From Bicyclus anynana (Eukaryota > Arthropoda > Insecta > Lepidoptera > Nymphalidae): a stretch of DNA of 64,000 nt. Shown piece after piece: positions 37,491 through 49,700 of the stretch (positions are counted from its first letter, which is position 1; the number at the start of each line of letters is the position of its first letter). The translations under genes were made by a program, and so were the position numbers. The notes under the pieces were generated by a model that was given only the letters and a program-made list of their open reading frames with translations, was not told the origin of the DNA and ran no database searches. Location of the stretch: positions 16,404,271-16,468,270 of the forward strand of contig NC_069095.1 of NCBI RefSeq assembly GCF_947172395.1, written 5' to 3'.

Positions 37491-38734
37491 TAAAATACAT
37501 AAAAGTAAAAATAACATGTCTTTGTCTGTGAATTCAAGGGGCATTCCTTATTTTAATAATATGATTCACAGATAAAGACATGATAATTTTACTTTTTGGA
37601 CTATTTGTAGGTAAGTACAATATATCTGGTTGCAAATGATTTTTATTTACAAATGGTTACAAAATACAATCATCTCAAACAAAATCTCATGCAAACGCAC
37701 CTCACTATTCGGTTCGGTAAGATTAAAGGGTCACAGACCCTTAATTATTTTTCGCCACCCGTTTTGAAACAGGTAACATATTTTTAAAATTAGTTTTACC
37801 AGTTTTATCAAATAAATAAAATATAAATTACGACACATGATGACCATAATATTCCTGATTTAACATCATGTTTTATCAATCGTACATAATTGGAGCATAG
37901 TATTTTATCAAACTTGTGCCGGGTCACGTATTAGGTATATTTCTACTTTGCAAGTTCTATTTGCAACTTGAATTTCCAAAGCGCCAGTAAGGCAAGTACC
38001 AGGATTTTACTGAATCCAAATCCCAATAATTTAATATTAAGTAAACTTTTTATTTTAACTACCTAAATGTTCCCAAATTTATAATATAAATAAGTAACAA
38101 AAAAAGCAATCTTGAACCAAAAAAATACCTGGGGTTCATAATAATTAATTAATTAAGTTGCATAAAAATTGATACGGGTAAGTTTTGTTTAATTTTGTTT
38201 TGCCTAACACTTTACTTAAACACAATTGTTTACTCTCAAATGTTTAGTTAACCGACTTCAAAAGAAGGAGGAGGTTCTTTAATCGGCGGAATCTTTTTAA
38301 ATCAAGTCACAGCAGGTGCCAGGATAATTCATTATGTATATTAAAAAATAAAATTTATTAAAAGTTTAATTAACTTTATTCGAAAATACTAGCGGTCGCC
38401 CGCGGCTTTGTCATTGTAAAATTCTGTTTTTCATAAATCCCGCGGGAACTATGGGGTTTCTGGGTAAAATATCCTACATGTTACATAATAACTTCCCCTA
38501 TCTACCAGTGAAAGTCTCAATTATATCAGTTCAGCCGTTTTAGAAATTAGTCCAGACAAACAGAAAAAAATGGTATTTTTTAAAAAGCTTTATTTTTACA
38601 ATACTCAAACAATGTTTTACATAGTTAATTTGAAATCACAGACAGACATTTAAATTTTGGTCAGTATTATTATTAATAAGTAGTTCTTTTTTTAAAAAGA
38701 ATGTATGCCATATTTTTTTATAATATGAACAATA

Positions 38735-38868
38735 TTCCCATTTCCCACCAACTAGTCGGGAAAGACTGCTAGGAGTGGGTACGACAATAGATCAATGCAG
38801 TGAGGATTGAACCACAACCCCTCGGTGAAGAGTCAAACTGCTTTTACCGTTGAGCTATGGGGGCTCAA
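38735..38868 (-). repeat. SINE family D
   Basis: Inverted copy with CTAGTCGGGAAAGACTGC, GAGTGGGTACGACAATAGA and GGATTGAACCACAACCCC, ending in the tRNA-like head CCGTTGAGCTATGGGGGCTC. Confidence 0.65.
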
Positions 38869-38929
38869 TTTAGATGCTGTAATAATATGTAACCTTGTGT
38901 AAAATGATGACCAACTTATAAAGGTGGAT

Positions 38930-39135
38930 TTACATTTGTCTGACGTGATGTGACGAGACACATCAGAACACAAACGGTATCATACATTTTGTGTGGCAAT
39001 GTTTTGTATAGTTTTCACTTATGTTTTGTAACATGACGTGATGGCTTCTGATGTCTCGCATACAAAATATATGAAACCGATTCTGTTTTGATGCGTCACA
39101 ACACAACATGTCAAACAAATATAATTCGGCTTAAT
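38930..39135. mobile_element. Possible MITE with degenerate inverted ends
   Basis: The left end (ACATTTGTCTGACGTGATG) and the right end read in reverse (ATATTTGTTTGACATGTTG) match imperfectly over about 35 bp, with related GATGTGTC-type words inside. No clear target duplication was found. Confidence 0.35.
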
Positions 39136-40489
39136 CCATGTCCCAAACAGATATAGGTACGGTATGGCATCAATTAATTACTTAATTATTAATCGTATAT
39201 TTAAAGAAAATATATTTCACCAAATTGGTAAAGAATATTCTATATTAAATAAAACTAGCATTTAGCATTGTATTTGTAAATAAATTAAGACAAGGCCTAT
39301 GGCATTGATATTTGTGAATTATTTTAAATTTTTTATTATTTAAATTTTATAGTTTCTTTTGACCATTTTTTATGATTCACTGAACTATAACACTGATAAT
39401 ATAAGAAAGATTACTATTAGAAATATACATAAATATTAGAATTTAAATAAAAGTAAAATATAAATAGTCTTTATTTTGACTATGTTACTTAATTTTATAC
39501 ACTAGAGCAATAAGTCAGGCTATCCTTTGATATATTATGCCTCCTCTTGAATAAGCCATTGTCTTTGTCTCTGAACTCTCTGTCCTTCTTCCTGTTTCTA
39601 TTTAAATTAGTTGTGGAAAGACAAATTTTATTAAAAATAATTTATTGTACTAGTGTTTTCTTAACGAAACAAAACATACCTATTTTGTGGATACTAAAGA
39701 AAAAAAAAAGCAACAATTAAGGTAGGTAAACAAGTAAATCAAATAAATTATTATTTTTCTTCTGATAAAATATTTGCCAGCAAGACAATTATTTTTAAAA
39801 AAAACAAGCTGTTTTCTATTTATGTGTTTAAGAATTTACTAATATATCTATGAGTATTATAAAATCTTGGAAAATCCACATCAAAATTGGATAGCACACA
39901 ATAGCCTTCTAATACATGTCCAGTAGTTACAAGAAGGTCCTAGTCCTATCAATAATGTCAATGTAATCTTGATTATTGAATTAATATTTGTATACTAGCG
40001 GACCCGGTCAAGCTTCGTTTTGACATAAGTGCACTTATTCTCTATCTCTACTCTACCCTTCTATACCTCTACCCCTACCCTACCCGTATCCTACCCCTAC
40101 CGCTTGACTCTTAAACGTTTGTATGGGAAATAGAAAACGGCAGTTTTTAGGGTTTTCCCGGAAATTATTTAATTTTTTCTCACCTTTTAAACCTTCCCTA
40201 TACCTCCACAAACATTTCAAGACCAAGATAAGATAAATCCGTTAAACTGTTCTCGAGTTTTAGCGAGACTAACTAACAGCAATTCATTTTTATATATATA
40301 TAGATTGTTATTAATATTACCTTCATAATGTACACAAAACCTTCTTTTTATTAAGTTGGTAAAACTAATTAAAGCCTAGTAAAGGACTCAGGACGGTGTA
40401 AAGATTCTATCTTAAACCATAAAAAAAGTATAACATCCTAAGTGTACCCCTCAGAATACAAAAAAACAAAAAAGTGTTTTTCTGTATTC

Positions 40490-40925
40490 TGAGGTGTACC
40501 CTATAATTTTATACTATTAGATATGTCACTAGCGCATCGAAAGTAAGGCAATCAAAGGCACCTAATTATTGTCTTAATTTCATTTAGTTGCATAGTAAAC
40601 AATAAACTCTATTTAAACAAATAGTACAAATAGCTAATAATACTTATTTACTTAATATTTGTTACAATACAACAAATATTGTCTACAATGTGAGAGAGTG
40701 TGTGTTTAGGAAGTGTAAAAACTATACATAAATATGTACGTAAATACAAAATTGTGCATGTGTAAAGTGCAGTAGCTAAATTTTGATTACTTTTTAATAA
40801 TCTAAATCTAATAGTACCTAAACCTAAAAATCTTTGCTTGTATCAATTTTTGTAATTTTATAGGCACAAAGACATCTATAGTATAAAATATCATTGAGTG
40901 TACCTATACTCACTAATATAAATTA
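40490..40925 (+). repeat. Dispersed repeat shared with a KANSL1 intron
   Basis: Matches 50090-50400 in order and orientation: ACTAGCGCAT, then GTCTACA, GTGTAAAAACTATACATA, GCATGTGT and ATCTATAGTATAAAAT. It is an old, unclassified interspersed repeat with no coding capacity. Confidence 0.5.
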
Positions 40926-41400
40926 CTTCTGTTGGAAATTAGTAAGTTTGCTACACAAAAGTCAAACTTTTTATATATTTATATTAATTAATGTTTTCTG
41001 AAATACAAAACAGCAGTATTGCTATATTATTTTTGAAAATTTTATTCAGTCTCAACTTTACTGAACTTATTTATATAGTAATTTCAAAATTACATAGTTC
41101 AAGTTTTTGTTTTGGCTAGTTAAATATTTTGCAACAAGAAACTTTGTTCCTATTCCAAAATAAGAAGACAAAGAGCCCTAATATTATGTTAATAAGGCAT
41201 GTGATCTTAATGTGTTATACATATATAAAAATAACTTTAATCTATTATTTTTTTTTACTTTTCCTGACACTATTGACACATGCCTCAGACAGCAAGTTCT
41301 ATGTCATTTAGCTGTCATCTCAATAGTAATGTAGGAGTTTTTAAATTGTTTATTTCAATCAAGAATTATCCTTATTTTCCTATACTTTCATTAATTTTAG

Positions 41401-41491
41401 GCACTTAATGGAGCATAAAATGGACCAAGATCAAATTCTTCACATGTGTTTAACACAAAAACCAGAACTTCAAATTTATCATACTTTAAAG
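41401..41491. other. Exon-like segment of uncertain strand
   Basis: On the plus strand, a good acceptor (TTCATTAATTTTAG) and donor (AAAG|GTAAGA) bracket a 30-codon open frame containing MDQDQILHMCLTQKPELQ. On the minus strand, the same DNA reads FEVLVFVLNTCEEFDLGPFY and stops, with an AATAAA about 50 nt beyond. Neither matches a family I recognise, and no partner exon was found nearby. It could be chance. Confidence 0.15.
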
Positions 41492-43500
41492 GTAAGAAAT
41501 CTCTTGTTATTTAAATATTTCAATTAAAATATATTGAGAATATTGTACAAAATGTATATTTATTTCAAATGTTTTACTTGTTAATGTAACATTTAATGTT
41601 GAAGGCTAATGTTCACTTGTAAGGTATATTGGTGTACTTATTAAAGTTAATCTTAAATCTCATCTCTCATTACACAATTTAAGAAAATATTTTCGTATAG
41701 ATTGTGACTACAGGGAATTTGCTGCACAATATTTACTTGGTTTTTTCTTAATTTTGAAGTAAAAGGTGTACAAATCTAATACCTACCTACCCATTGATTT
41801 TATTAATAATACTTGGTCTGATACTCATTTATTTATTTAGTTGGTTGGAAATAATCTTTTAACTAGATTTTGCAAAGTTGTTATCAAAATTAAGTGTAAT
41901 TATTGTTTTTTAAAATGATATCAGTACCTACAAACAACAATACCTACCTCTAATAAAACCTCTAATAAAATATGACAAATAAATAAGTACATAAGTACAT
42001 TTCTGTTGTCTGTTACAAATTCTGTTGTGTTATTCTAATACTTTCAAGACCAAAATAATTATGTAACTTGCATCATATTATTTGGGAGATTAGAGTACCT
42101 ACAATGGTACCTAGTCTTAACTAAGTGATGTTAGTGTAGGTATATTCCAATTGAATTGAAACTTAGGTACTTAACAGAATTATTATTTTCAAGACCCCAT
42201 TATTTTCAAACTTCAAGATCAACCTCAAGATCCTCAACCCTCATACAAAACTTTATACAAAGTTCCAGCCTCAGATCTTTGGTCTGGTGATGACTGACTC
42301 GCTAAATTAAAGGAACAGGAAACATTTGCAAAATAAAATTTCATTATTTTCTGGAAGTATTTAAAATTTTTTAATTTGTTTGAAATTATGAAATCTGAAA
42401 AAGCATTGCGATTTGACATTTTTATTTATTGTTCGAGAAATGTGTAAAACGAAACGTGTTTCGTGGTGCATTTATGTAGAAAGCGTTAAACAAACATTTA
42501 GTCCTATTTGCATGTAATGTCGTTTATTTATTGAAAATACATTTAAAAGTCTTTTTTAAATTCATATATTAGTTATATTATGCAAATTTAATTTAAAAGT
42601 TTAATAACGATAGTAACAAAGAACTTTTTATCTGTTTCTGTAAATGCACATGGAGCATTTCCGGAACGCAACTTTTTACGTCATTAATACAATTATCGCA
42701 ATTTGTTTTAATTTGGATTAGTTGTATTACTTTATTTTATTTATTTTAATAAATTCTAAACAATCGTTACGTAAATTGCTTCAAAATATTTCAATTTATT
42801 TCGTCATGATTTCACCCACTTACAATAGGTCTATTGTTAGAATATAGCGTGGCGGTAAGGCAAAAAATCAATCGTTTGCAAAACTTTTTTCATTAGTTGT
42901 TGACATTAAGTAACACAACTTATGAATACAGAGGTAACAAATTAAAAAAATAATATTGCAGATACGTTTAATGTAGGAAATCGTTAAAAAAAATAATAAG
43001 TTGTTTTTAATACTGCGTATTTGACTTTACCGCGCAAGATCTAATTCAGGGACGTGCTTGCTATCTCTTTTTAACATTCAGAAGTCGCTCAGTGTTTGTG
43101 GCGTTTGGTGTGGTCTCATACGTTTCGTCACAAGAATTGAATTCTTACTCATTTGAACAGTGTTTTTTAGGCCTGTATCCGCCATTACTATCGAAAATCG
43201 TCTAAATAATATTGTTTTGCTCGTATAACGCGCTGGACTGGAGCTCACTGTGCGAACTTTGTGTTAGTGGTGTCTGTTTAAGTGTTTGAGAAGTGTATCA
43301 TTTCCTGTTCCATATCGTAGAGAAACAAGCAACTGCGACCGCTTGCGAACTCCTCGTTATCACGTGGGTCAAATTTGGATTATAGTGCACGCAGGAAAAG
43401 AATTTTTAGTGATTATTATTCACACGCAGAAAATGTCGACAATGTTTTATATATATAAACAAAGACCGGCTAGTAATCAATGCTAACCGTTGTTTTTCAG

Positions 43501-43722
43501 AAGCGCGCCGTACGCATTCGGTCGTCGCCGATCGCGTTTCAAGAGCCGGCAGGTGACTGAATCGGAGAATGACCGTAAAAGACGTCCCAGTGCAGTGCAA
43601 GACTCGTGTTGTGTTGTGAAACAGTGCGGACTCGCGTCGTTACATAAGTTCGGGATGAGTGAGGCACGCTGCCCGCCCTGACGCGTCGCGCGCCGGCGTC
43701 CGCGGCGGGCGGCGCTCGTGTC
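43501..43722 (+). other. KANSL1 5' UTR exon (proximal part)
   Basis: The acceptor TTGTTTTTCAG ends at 43500, so a first non-coding exon probably lies upstream, around 43090-43450 where base composition rises in GC. The stretch from 43501 to the start codon is GC-rich with many CpG dinucleotides, unlike the surrounding AT-rich DNA, and marks the promoter-proximal part of the gene. Several short upstream ATG frames precede the main start. Confidence 0.5.
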
Positions 43723-46700
43723 ATGGCCCCGGCGCTCACGGTGCCACCCCAGTTTGCGCGCTTCGACTCGGCTGCCGAGCCAGACCTCGCCCACCGGAGA
43801 CGGGCCCTCGCGCCCGTCGACAATCGCGCCTCACTCATGGACGAGGACGACATGGGCCTCCAGAACCAGCCCAGCCTGGCCAAGGACTCGCAGGAGATGG
43901 AACAGATCCTCGTAGACCTGGGCAGCAGTGACATAGTTCAAGCAGACCTGTTCCAGGCAATCAAAACCTTAGAGAGCGGCGGCGATAACCTCTCCACAGG
44001 TGACGCCGAAGGTATTTTCCCCTTGAGCGGCTTTGATTTGACAGACACTGTGGACTCTGAGGGTGATGCCGCTGAGGATAAAATAAGGCTGCTACAAGCG
44101 CGGTTGGAGCGGCGCTGCGCGTTTCTTTTGCGGCGTTTGCGAATACTGCAAGGGCGCGCTATCGGGAAACGAATATCAGAGGAGGTCACTCAGACTTTTG
44201 AGAAAAGCACCCGTGGTGCCCGGAAAGATGGTGGAGGGAGACCTTTGGGGCTAAAAGCTCTCTTGAAAAGAATAGAGACCACTGCTGCACTCCAGGCCAG
44301 TGCTGCATCACGGACTGTGGTTGGCCCCAAGTACTATAAAGCTGGGACATCAAAAGGTGATGCGTCAAGATCAGCATCTATAGGAATTTCGTCTGGGACT
44401 CTTACTGGTCTGGATGATTCAGCTGGTGCACTGCGCTCGCACTTGTCGGTAGTGAAACATCAGCTGGACTCTGATGCCACCGCCTCATCCTCGGGGGCAG
44501 AGAGTAATGATGAAGCTGTCACATACAACAATGTCCACCAACAGCCCATGCCAATGTAAGTCATTTTCCATGTTTACTAATGTATGTTTGAGATTCATTG
44601 TATCGCTTGGTGTGTTTTGCCATTTTCTGTTTCTCTAGTAGTATTATTCAACGTAACTATGTGTACATAGTTACGATGAATAATATAATAATCAATCATT
44701 ATTATTATATTATATAAGGAATATAAACTAATAAATAAATGAAATACAGTCAAGTTCACATTTTTAATATTAGTATAGATTTTCAGGATTGTCTTACGAT
44801 CTGTGATTGAATAACATTATTGATGGTAATTGGAATGATTAATTCAAATTAGAAAATCATTACCAAAGATCAATCAATACATATAAACATTAACTAAAAA
44901 AATTATATATATGTATACCAATTAAATTGAGAACCTCCTGCTTTTTGAAGTCTGTTAAAAATAGTGGTAATCACTAGATTTACTGAACCAATTCTGAAAA
45001 ATTCTTTATCAATTATTACAGAAAGCCATGTTATTTTATAGGCTTTATTTTATTAGAGGGGTGTGAGCTACTGCTAAAAATGTGTCTTTCTCAGTATACA
45101 ATTCTTTACTATCATAAATAACATCCCACTGTTGGGCCACAATACTCTACAGTGAGCTCTATACATATTACAGTAAATAATACTTCCATTCAATAGAAAA
45201 CCAGTTTTATTTAGAAGAGGGGTTCTAGATTCAGGATAGATTCCCATATGATGGTGTAACATAAAAGATGATGCAATATTTAGTCTCTCACTGAGCAAAT
45301 ATAGATTAATCTTTATTGCAGAGGTTATTAATTTATTAATCTTTATTCTTTTCTTAAGATTTAATAATAGAATAATTTGTTAACTTTAATTTTAGTTAGT
45401 AATCTATTAATTTATTAACAAACTTGAAGAAGAAAAAGAAGAAGAAATACTTTATTGCAGACAAAAATACAATTATAAATTAAAACATTAAAAATTAAAC
45501 TTAGCATGTAAAGGCGGCTTTATTACTGTAAGTAATCTCTACCAGGCAACCCCTGACGTGAGAACTAGGTTTAATTAGTAATCCTTGCTTTTCTACATTT
45601 AGAGATATTCTAAATTTCCTAGCTGTAGGTTAATTTTACTAATTTTAATATCAGTAATCTTTGCTAATATTAGTAATTTTTGGGTTAAATGAATAAATCT
45701 TTGCTAAAGATTTTCTCCATTTAGGGCTTTGAACATTAGATTTGTCTTATTTATATTAAAATCATAAATGTAAATTACTATTCTATGTTTGATATAATAT
45801 CAGTCCAGAATTGCTAAACCAATATTGATGAGTTTTGAAATGAACAACATACAACTCTGGGGATCTAGATTCAGTAAACTGTGTGATATCATTTTATATC
45901 CTAGAAAGAAAATGTATCATGTAGAAAATGGCCCAAGTTCCAAATAAATGCTAGCCCATTGGAGTAAAATATGGCAAGTATGGATGATAATGAAGAAGGA
46001 GCTATAATGATGAAGTTCAAAGTTCAGCTTGGCAAACATCTGCTGTTGTTGCTTAACCAGTACTGTGAAAGCCATAGTAAATAACACATTACATTTTTGT
46101 CAGTAAGCTTTGCTTTAGGGAATTGTTGTGATATTTGACCTGGGGTCAACCATTCTATTTTTTGCTTATGGTTATTTTAAAGATGGGTCAAAAGACCCTG
46201 TTTTTTAAGTATTAAGCATGTTATAAATTTGATTTAGCAGATGTGTATCATCCACTTTGTGTGTGGGTCCTTTGGTGTAGGTTATGGATGGCCTCCGTGG
46301 CACAGTGGCATGCATGATGGATTTACAAAACGGAGGTCCTGGATTTGATCCCCAACTGGGCCAATTGAGACTTTCTTAATTTGTCTAGGTCTGGCTGGTG
46401 GGAGGCTTTGGCCAGGTCGCCACTAGCCTCATGGAGGAACCGATGTAGGTTGTTTGTTCCAAGGTTACTCCACTGCATCCAAGTATAACGTGTATCTGTG
46501 GTTTGTTTTCCTCCATGCAGGCTCTGCACAGAACTGCCAGTCATACCTAGAATTAAAGTGAGGAAGGTGTTTTTGGTTATATCATAGTCTACAGACTAAT
46601 CTCTTGAGATGAATAGAGCAAAATTAATTTATAACAAGATTTATGATTATAACAAAAATGTTTGCAGTGAGAAGCGTGCGCTGTGGACGTGGCAGAAGAC

Positions 46701-49700
46701 GCGCGCGTCCATCGCGTCGCGCTGGTGCTGGCTGCAGGTGCAGGTGCAGGAGCTGGAGTACAAGATACGGCAGCACAACGATCTCCATAGACAGGTATAA
46801 TAATAATGTAGGAAATAGTAGTCTGAGACGGATATGACGTCAGGTGGCGCGACTTGTTTTCGTAGAGAGTGGGGCGTAAGAGAGGGGTACCGATCGGTTG
46901 GCGGGAACGACTTGCGATATAAGGCGGTCGTCTTGTTGCGTCTGAGCCGTCCACATTACTTGGTGTGTAATTTTCTTTATGGGTTACTTGTGATAGGCGG
47001 GGAGAGTGACTTGAGTGGAAGATGGGAGTGTTCGTTAACTGTCAAAGTCATCTTTAACCCTACACACAACGTTCACAAGTGCGTGACTCCACTCAAGGAC
47101 ATTCTCTGCCATTCTAGGGTCTTATTTTGGTTACAGTTTGATTTGTTAATTAAGTTGTCCTGACAAAATGGGAATTATAGCTTTTGTTTGACATTGGTTT
47201 TCTTATTGTTCATAAACACTTCTGAGTCTGCTAAAAATAATAATAATAATCCCTTTATTCTGTCATAAGAAATTACAATTTCTACATCCATTACATTATT
47301 TTTAAATTTTTTTTTTTAAGAATATCTCCTAGCACAGTGTGCCTTTCGGCGTAGGCCTCTTGCAGCGACTTTCACTGCTCTCTTTCTATTGCAACTCTTC
47401 TCCAGTTTGGTCCCGCTGTAAGCTTTAAGTCGTCCTCCCGTCTAAGAAACTGTTTGCCCTGATTCCTTCCATGCCGTCTCTAGGGTACCATTCCGTCCCC
47501 ATTTGCGTGTGGAACCTCGGGATTCTGCTAGTGAGTGTGTGATTCAATAGATGAGCCAAATGACAAGAAGACAATCTTACATGGTTATTTAAATGAAATA
47601 ACGATAATAATATTATTTTTAGGGTTTCATAGTCCACAAGAAATGCTTATAGTTTCGCCCATGTACGTCTGTCTTTCAGCCCATCCGTCCGTTACCAGAA
47701 AGCTGAATTAATATAATTAGGTCTATAAAATGGTAAACGAAAATTTTAAAAAAAATTCCTTTTCCACATGTAACATAGTGTATGATAGTGGTAGTGTGTA
47801 TATCAATCAATATCATTATTTTTTCAATAAAAGTTTAGAGTGCTTTTAATCTACGGAACCCTGCACGGTGCATGGCCCGACACGCCCTTGGCCGGTTTTA
47901 TTATTTATAGTGTGCAACTGCCATTTGATGTTTTGAAAAATATTTATATAATTACCAAGCAAAGTAGACTAGAAATTTGTTGCTCCTACTATATACACTA
48001 CACCTACTATAAACGTCGTTGATTCGTGAAATGGTTAGATTTGTATGTGTAATAAATATTTTAGAATTTAACCTATCGTGAGTGTTATTCATATTAATTG
48101 ATTATGAAACACTGCTAAAACTCACGTAATATTAGGTTGCAGTATGCCCGACTAGTTTCGAACCCTTTACGACTCTTTCGCGACACGATCCAAACACAAA
48201 CTATAATAAATATCTTTGTTATTTGTGTGTTTCTGTTTATATTTCATATAATAAAAATGTATGATTTTTCAGCTAATTACGTTAATGGTTTTTTGATTGA
48301 TTTTGAAATTTTATATTCTTTTTTATTTTACAAATATTATGACAATCTTCATAAAAACAATATAATATTAATATTATATTCATCATTTCCTTTGTACATG
48401 GATGTACAATTTTTTTTTTTTACTCTTTACAAGTTAGGCCTTGACTACAATCTCACCTGATGATAAGTGATGATGTAATCTAAGATGGAAGCGGGCTAAC
48501 TTGTTAGGTGGAGGATGAAAATCCACACTCCTTTCGGTTTCTACACGACATCGTACCGGAACGCTAAATCGCTTGGCGGTACGTCTTTGTCGGTAGGGTG
48601 GTAACTTGCCACGGCCGAAGCCTCCCACCAGCTAGACCTGGACCAATTAAGAAAACCTCAATCGGCCCAGCCGGGGATCAAACCCAGGACCTCCGTCATT
48701 AAATCCACCGCGCATACCACTGCGCCACGGAGGCCGTCGTACTATGTCAACATCAACAAGATGTGACTGACAAAAATCTTTAAATTGAATTCTAAATGGT
48801 GTACAGATTTATGAACTGAAAAGTACCAAGATTAACATAATATATTTAAATGGGACATGTCACATTGGGTAAAATACTCTTATTGTGTATATTGTATTGC
48901 GTAATGATTTTTCAAAGTTTAGTAACATGAATGAACAAGATGTATTCAAAAATAGACATCTACTGGCATTCCTGAGTTCAAGGTCATATGGAGCAAACGA
49001 ATGTACATAAATTGTGTTTAACCTTGTGGGCTTTTTTTTTTCAAATATAATAGAAGTCATGTCTATCAAACATGTGTAGGTTAGGTTTTTAGGGTTCCGT
49101 AGTCCCTTTGTACTCAAAATTAGATTCGTAACTTCGTCATTACCCTGCACCAATGCGGGTCAATAGCTTCGGTATCGATGCGGCGGCTAAAAAAAATTGT
49201 ATACTAAAGCTATACACGAGGAGTACTGTAAGTAACAAACAAATTTTTTTTTTTTTTTTTTATTCTTCACAAGTTGGCCCTTGACTACAATCTCAGCTGA
49301 TGGTAAGTGATGATGCAGTCTAAGATGGAAGCGGGCTAACTTGTCAAGGAGGAGGATGAAAATCCACACCCCTTTCGGTTTCTACACGGCATGGTACCGG
49401 AACGCTAAATTGCTTGGCGGTACGTCTTTGCCGGTAGGATGGTAACTAGCCACGGCCGAAGCCTCCCACCAGCTAAACCTGGACAATTTAAGAAAATCTC
49501 AATCTGCCCAGCCGGGAATCGAACCCAGGACCTCCGTCTTGTAAATCCACCGCGCATACCACTGCGCCACAGAGGCCGTCAAAATTAGAGATGAGGGTAG
49601 AAAACGCATGTCATTTCATAACTTTTTTATTTTGAATTATGTATTGTTTTTTATAAAATATTATTCAAGATATATTTACAATATCTAGTTCTTTTAAGCA

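Larger units (their letters stand above)
36547..43080. other. Nup107-KANSL1 intergenic region
   Basis: About 6.5 kb of AT-rich sequence with no well-supported gene. It contains an RTE-like remnant (37160-37490), dispersed repeats of the ACTAGCGG type at 38388-38600 and 39993-40280, a family D SINE, a MITE-like inverted repeat, a repeat shared with a KANSL1 intron (40490-40925), and imperfect palindromes at 37516-37583 and 40442-40499. Two exon-like segments are discussed separately. Confidence 0.5.

Noticed and set aside
43483..43934. Overlapping long frames on both strands at the KANSL1 start
   Set aside because: Chance frames in a GC-rich first exon. Only the frame starting at 43723 joins in phase to downstream exons with family motifs.
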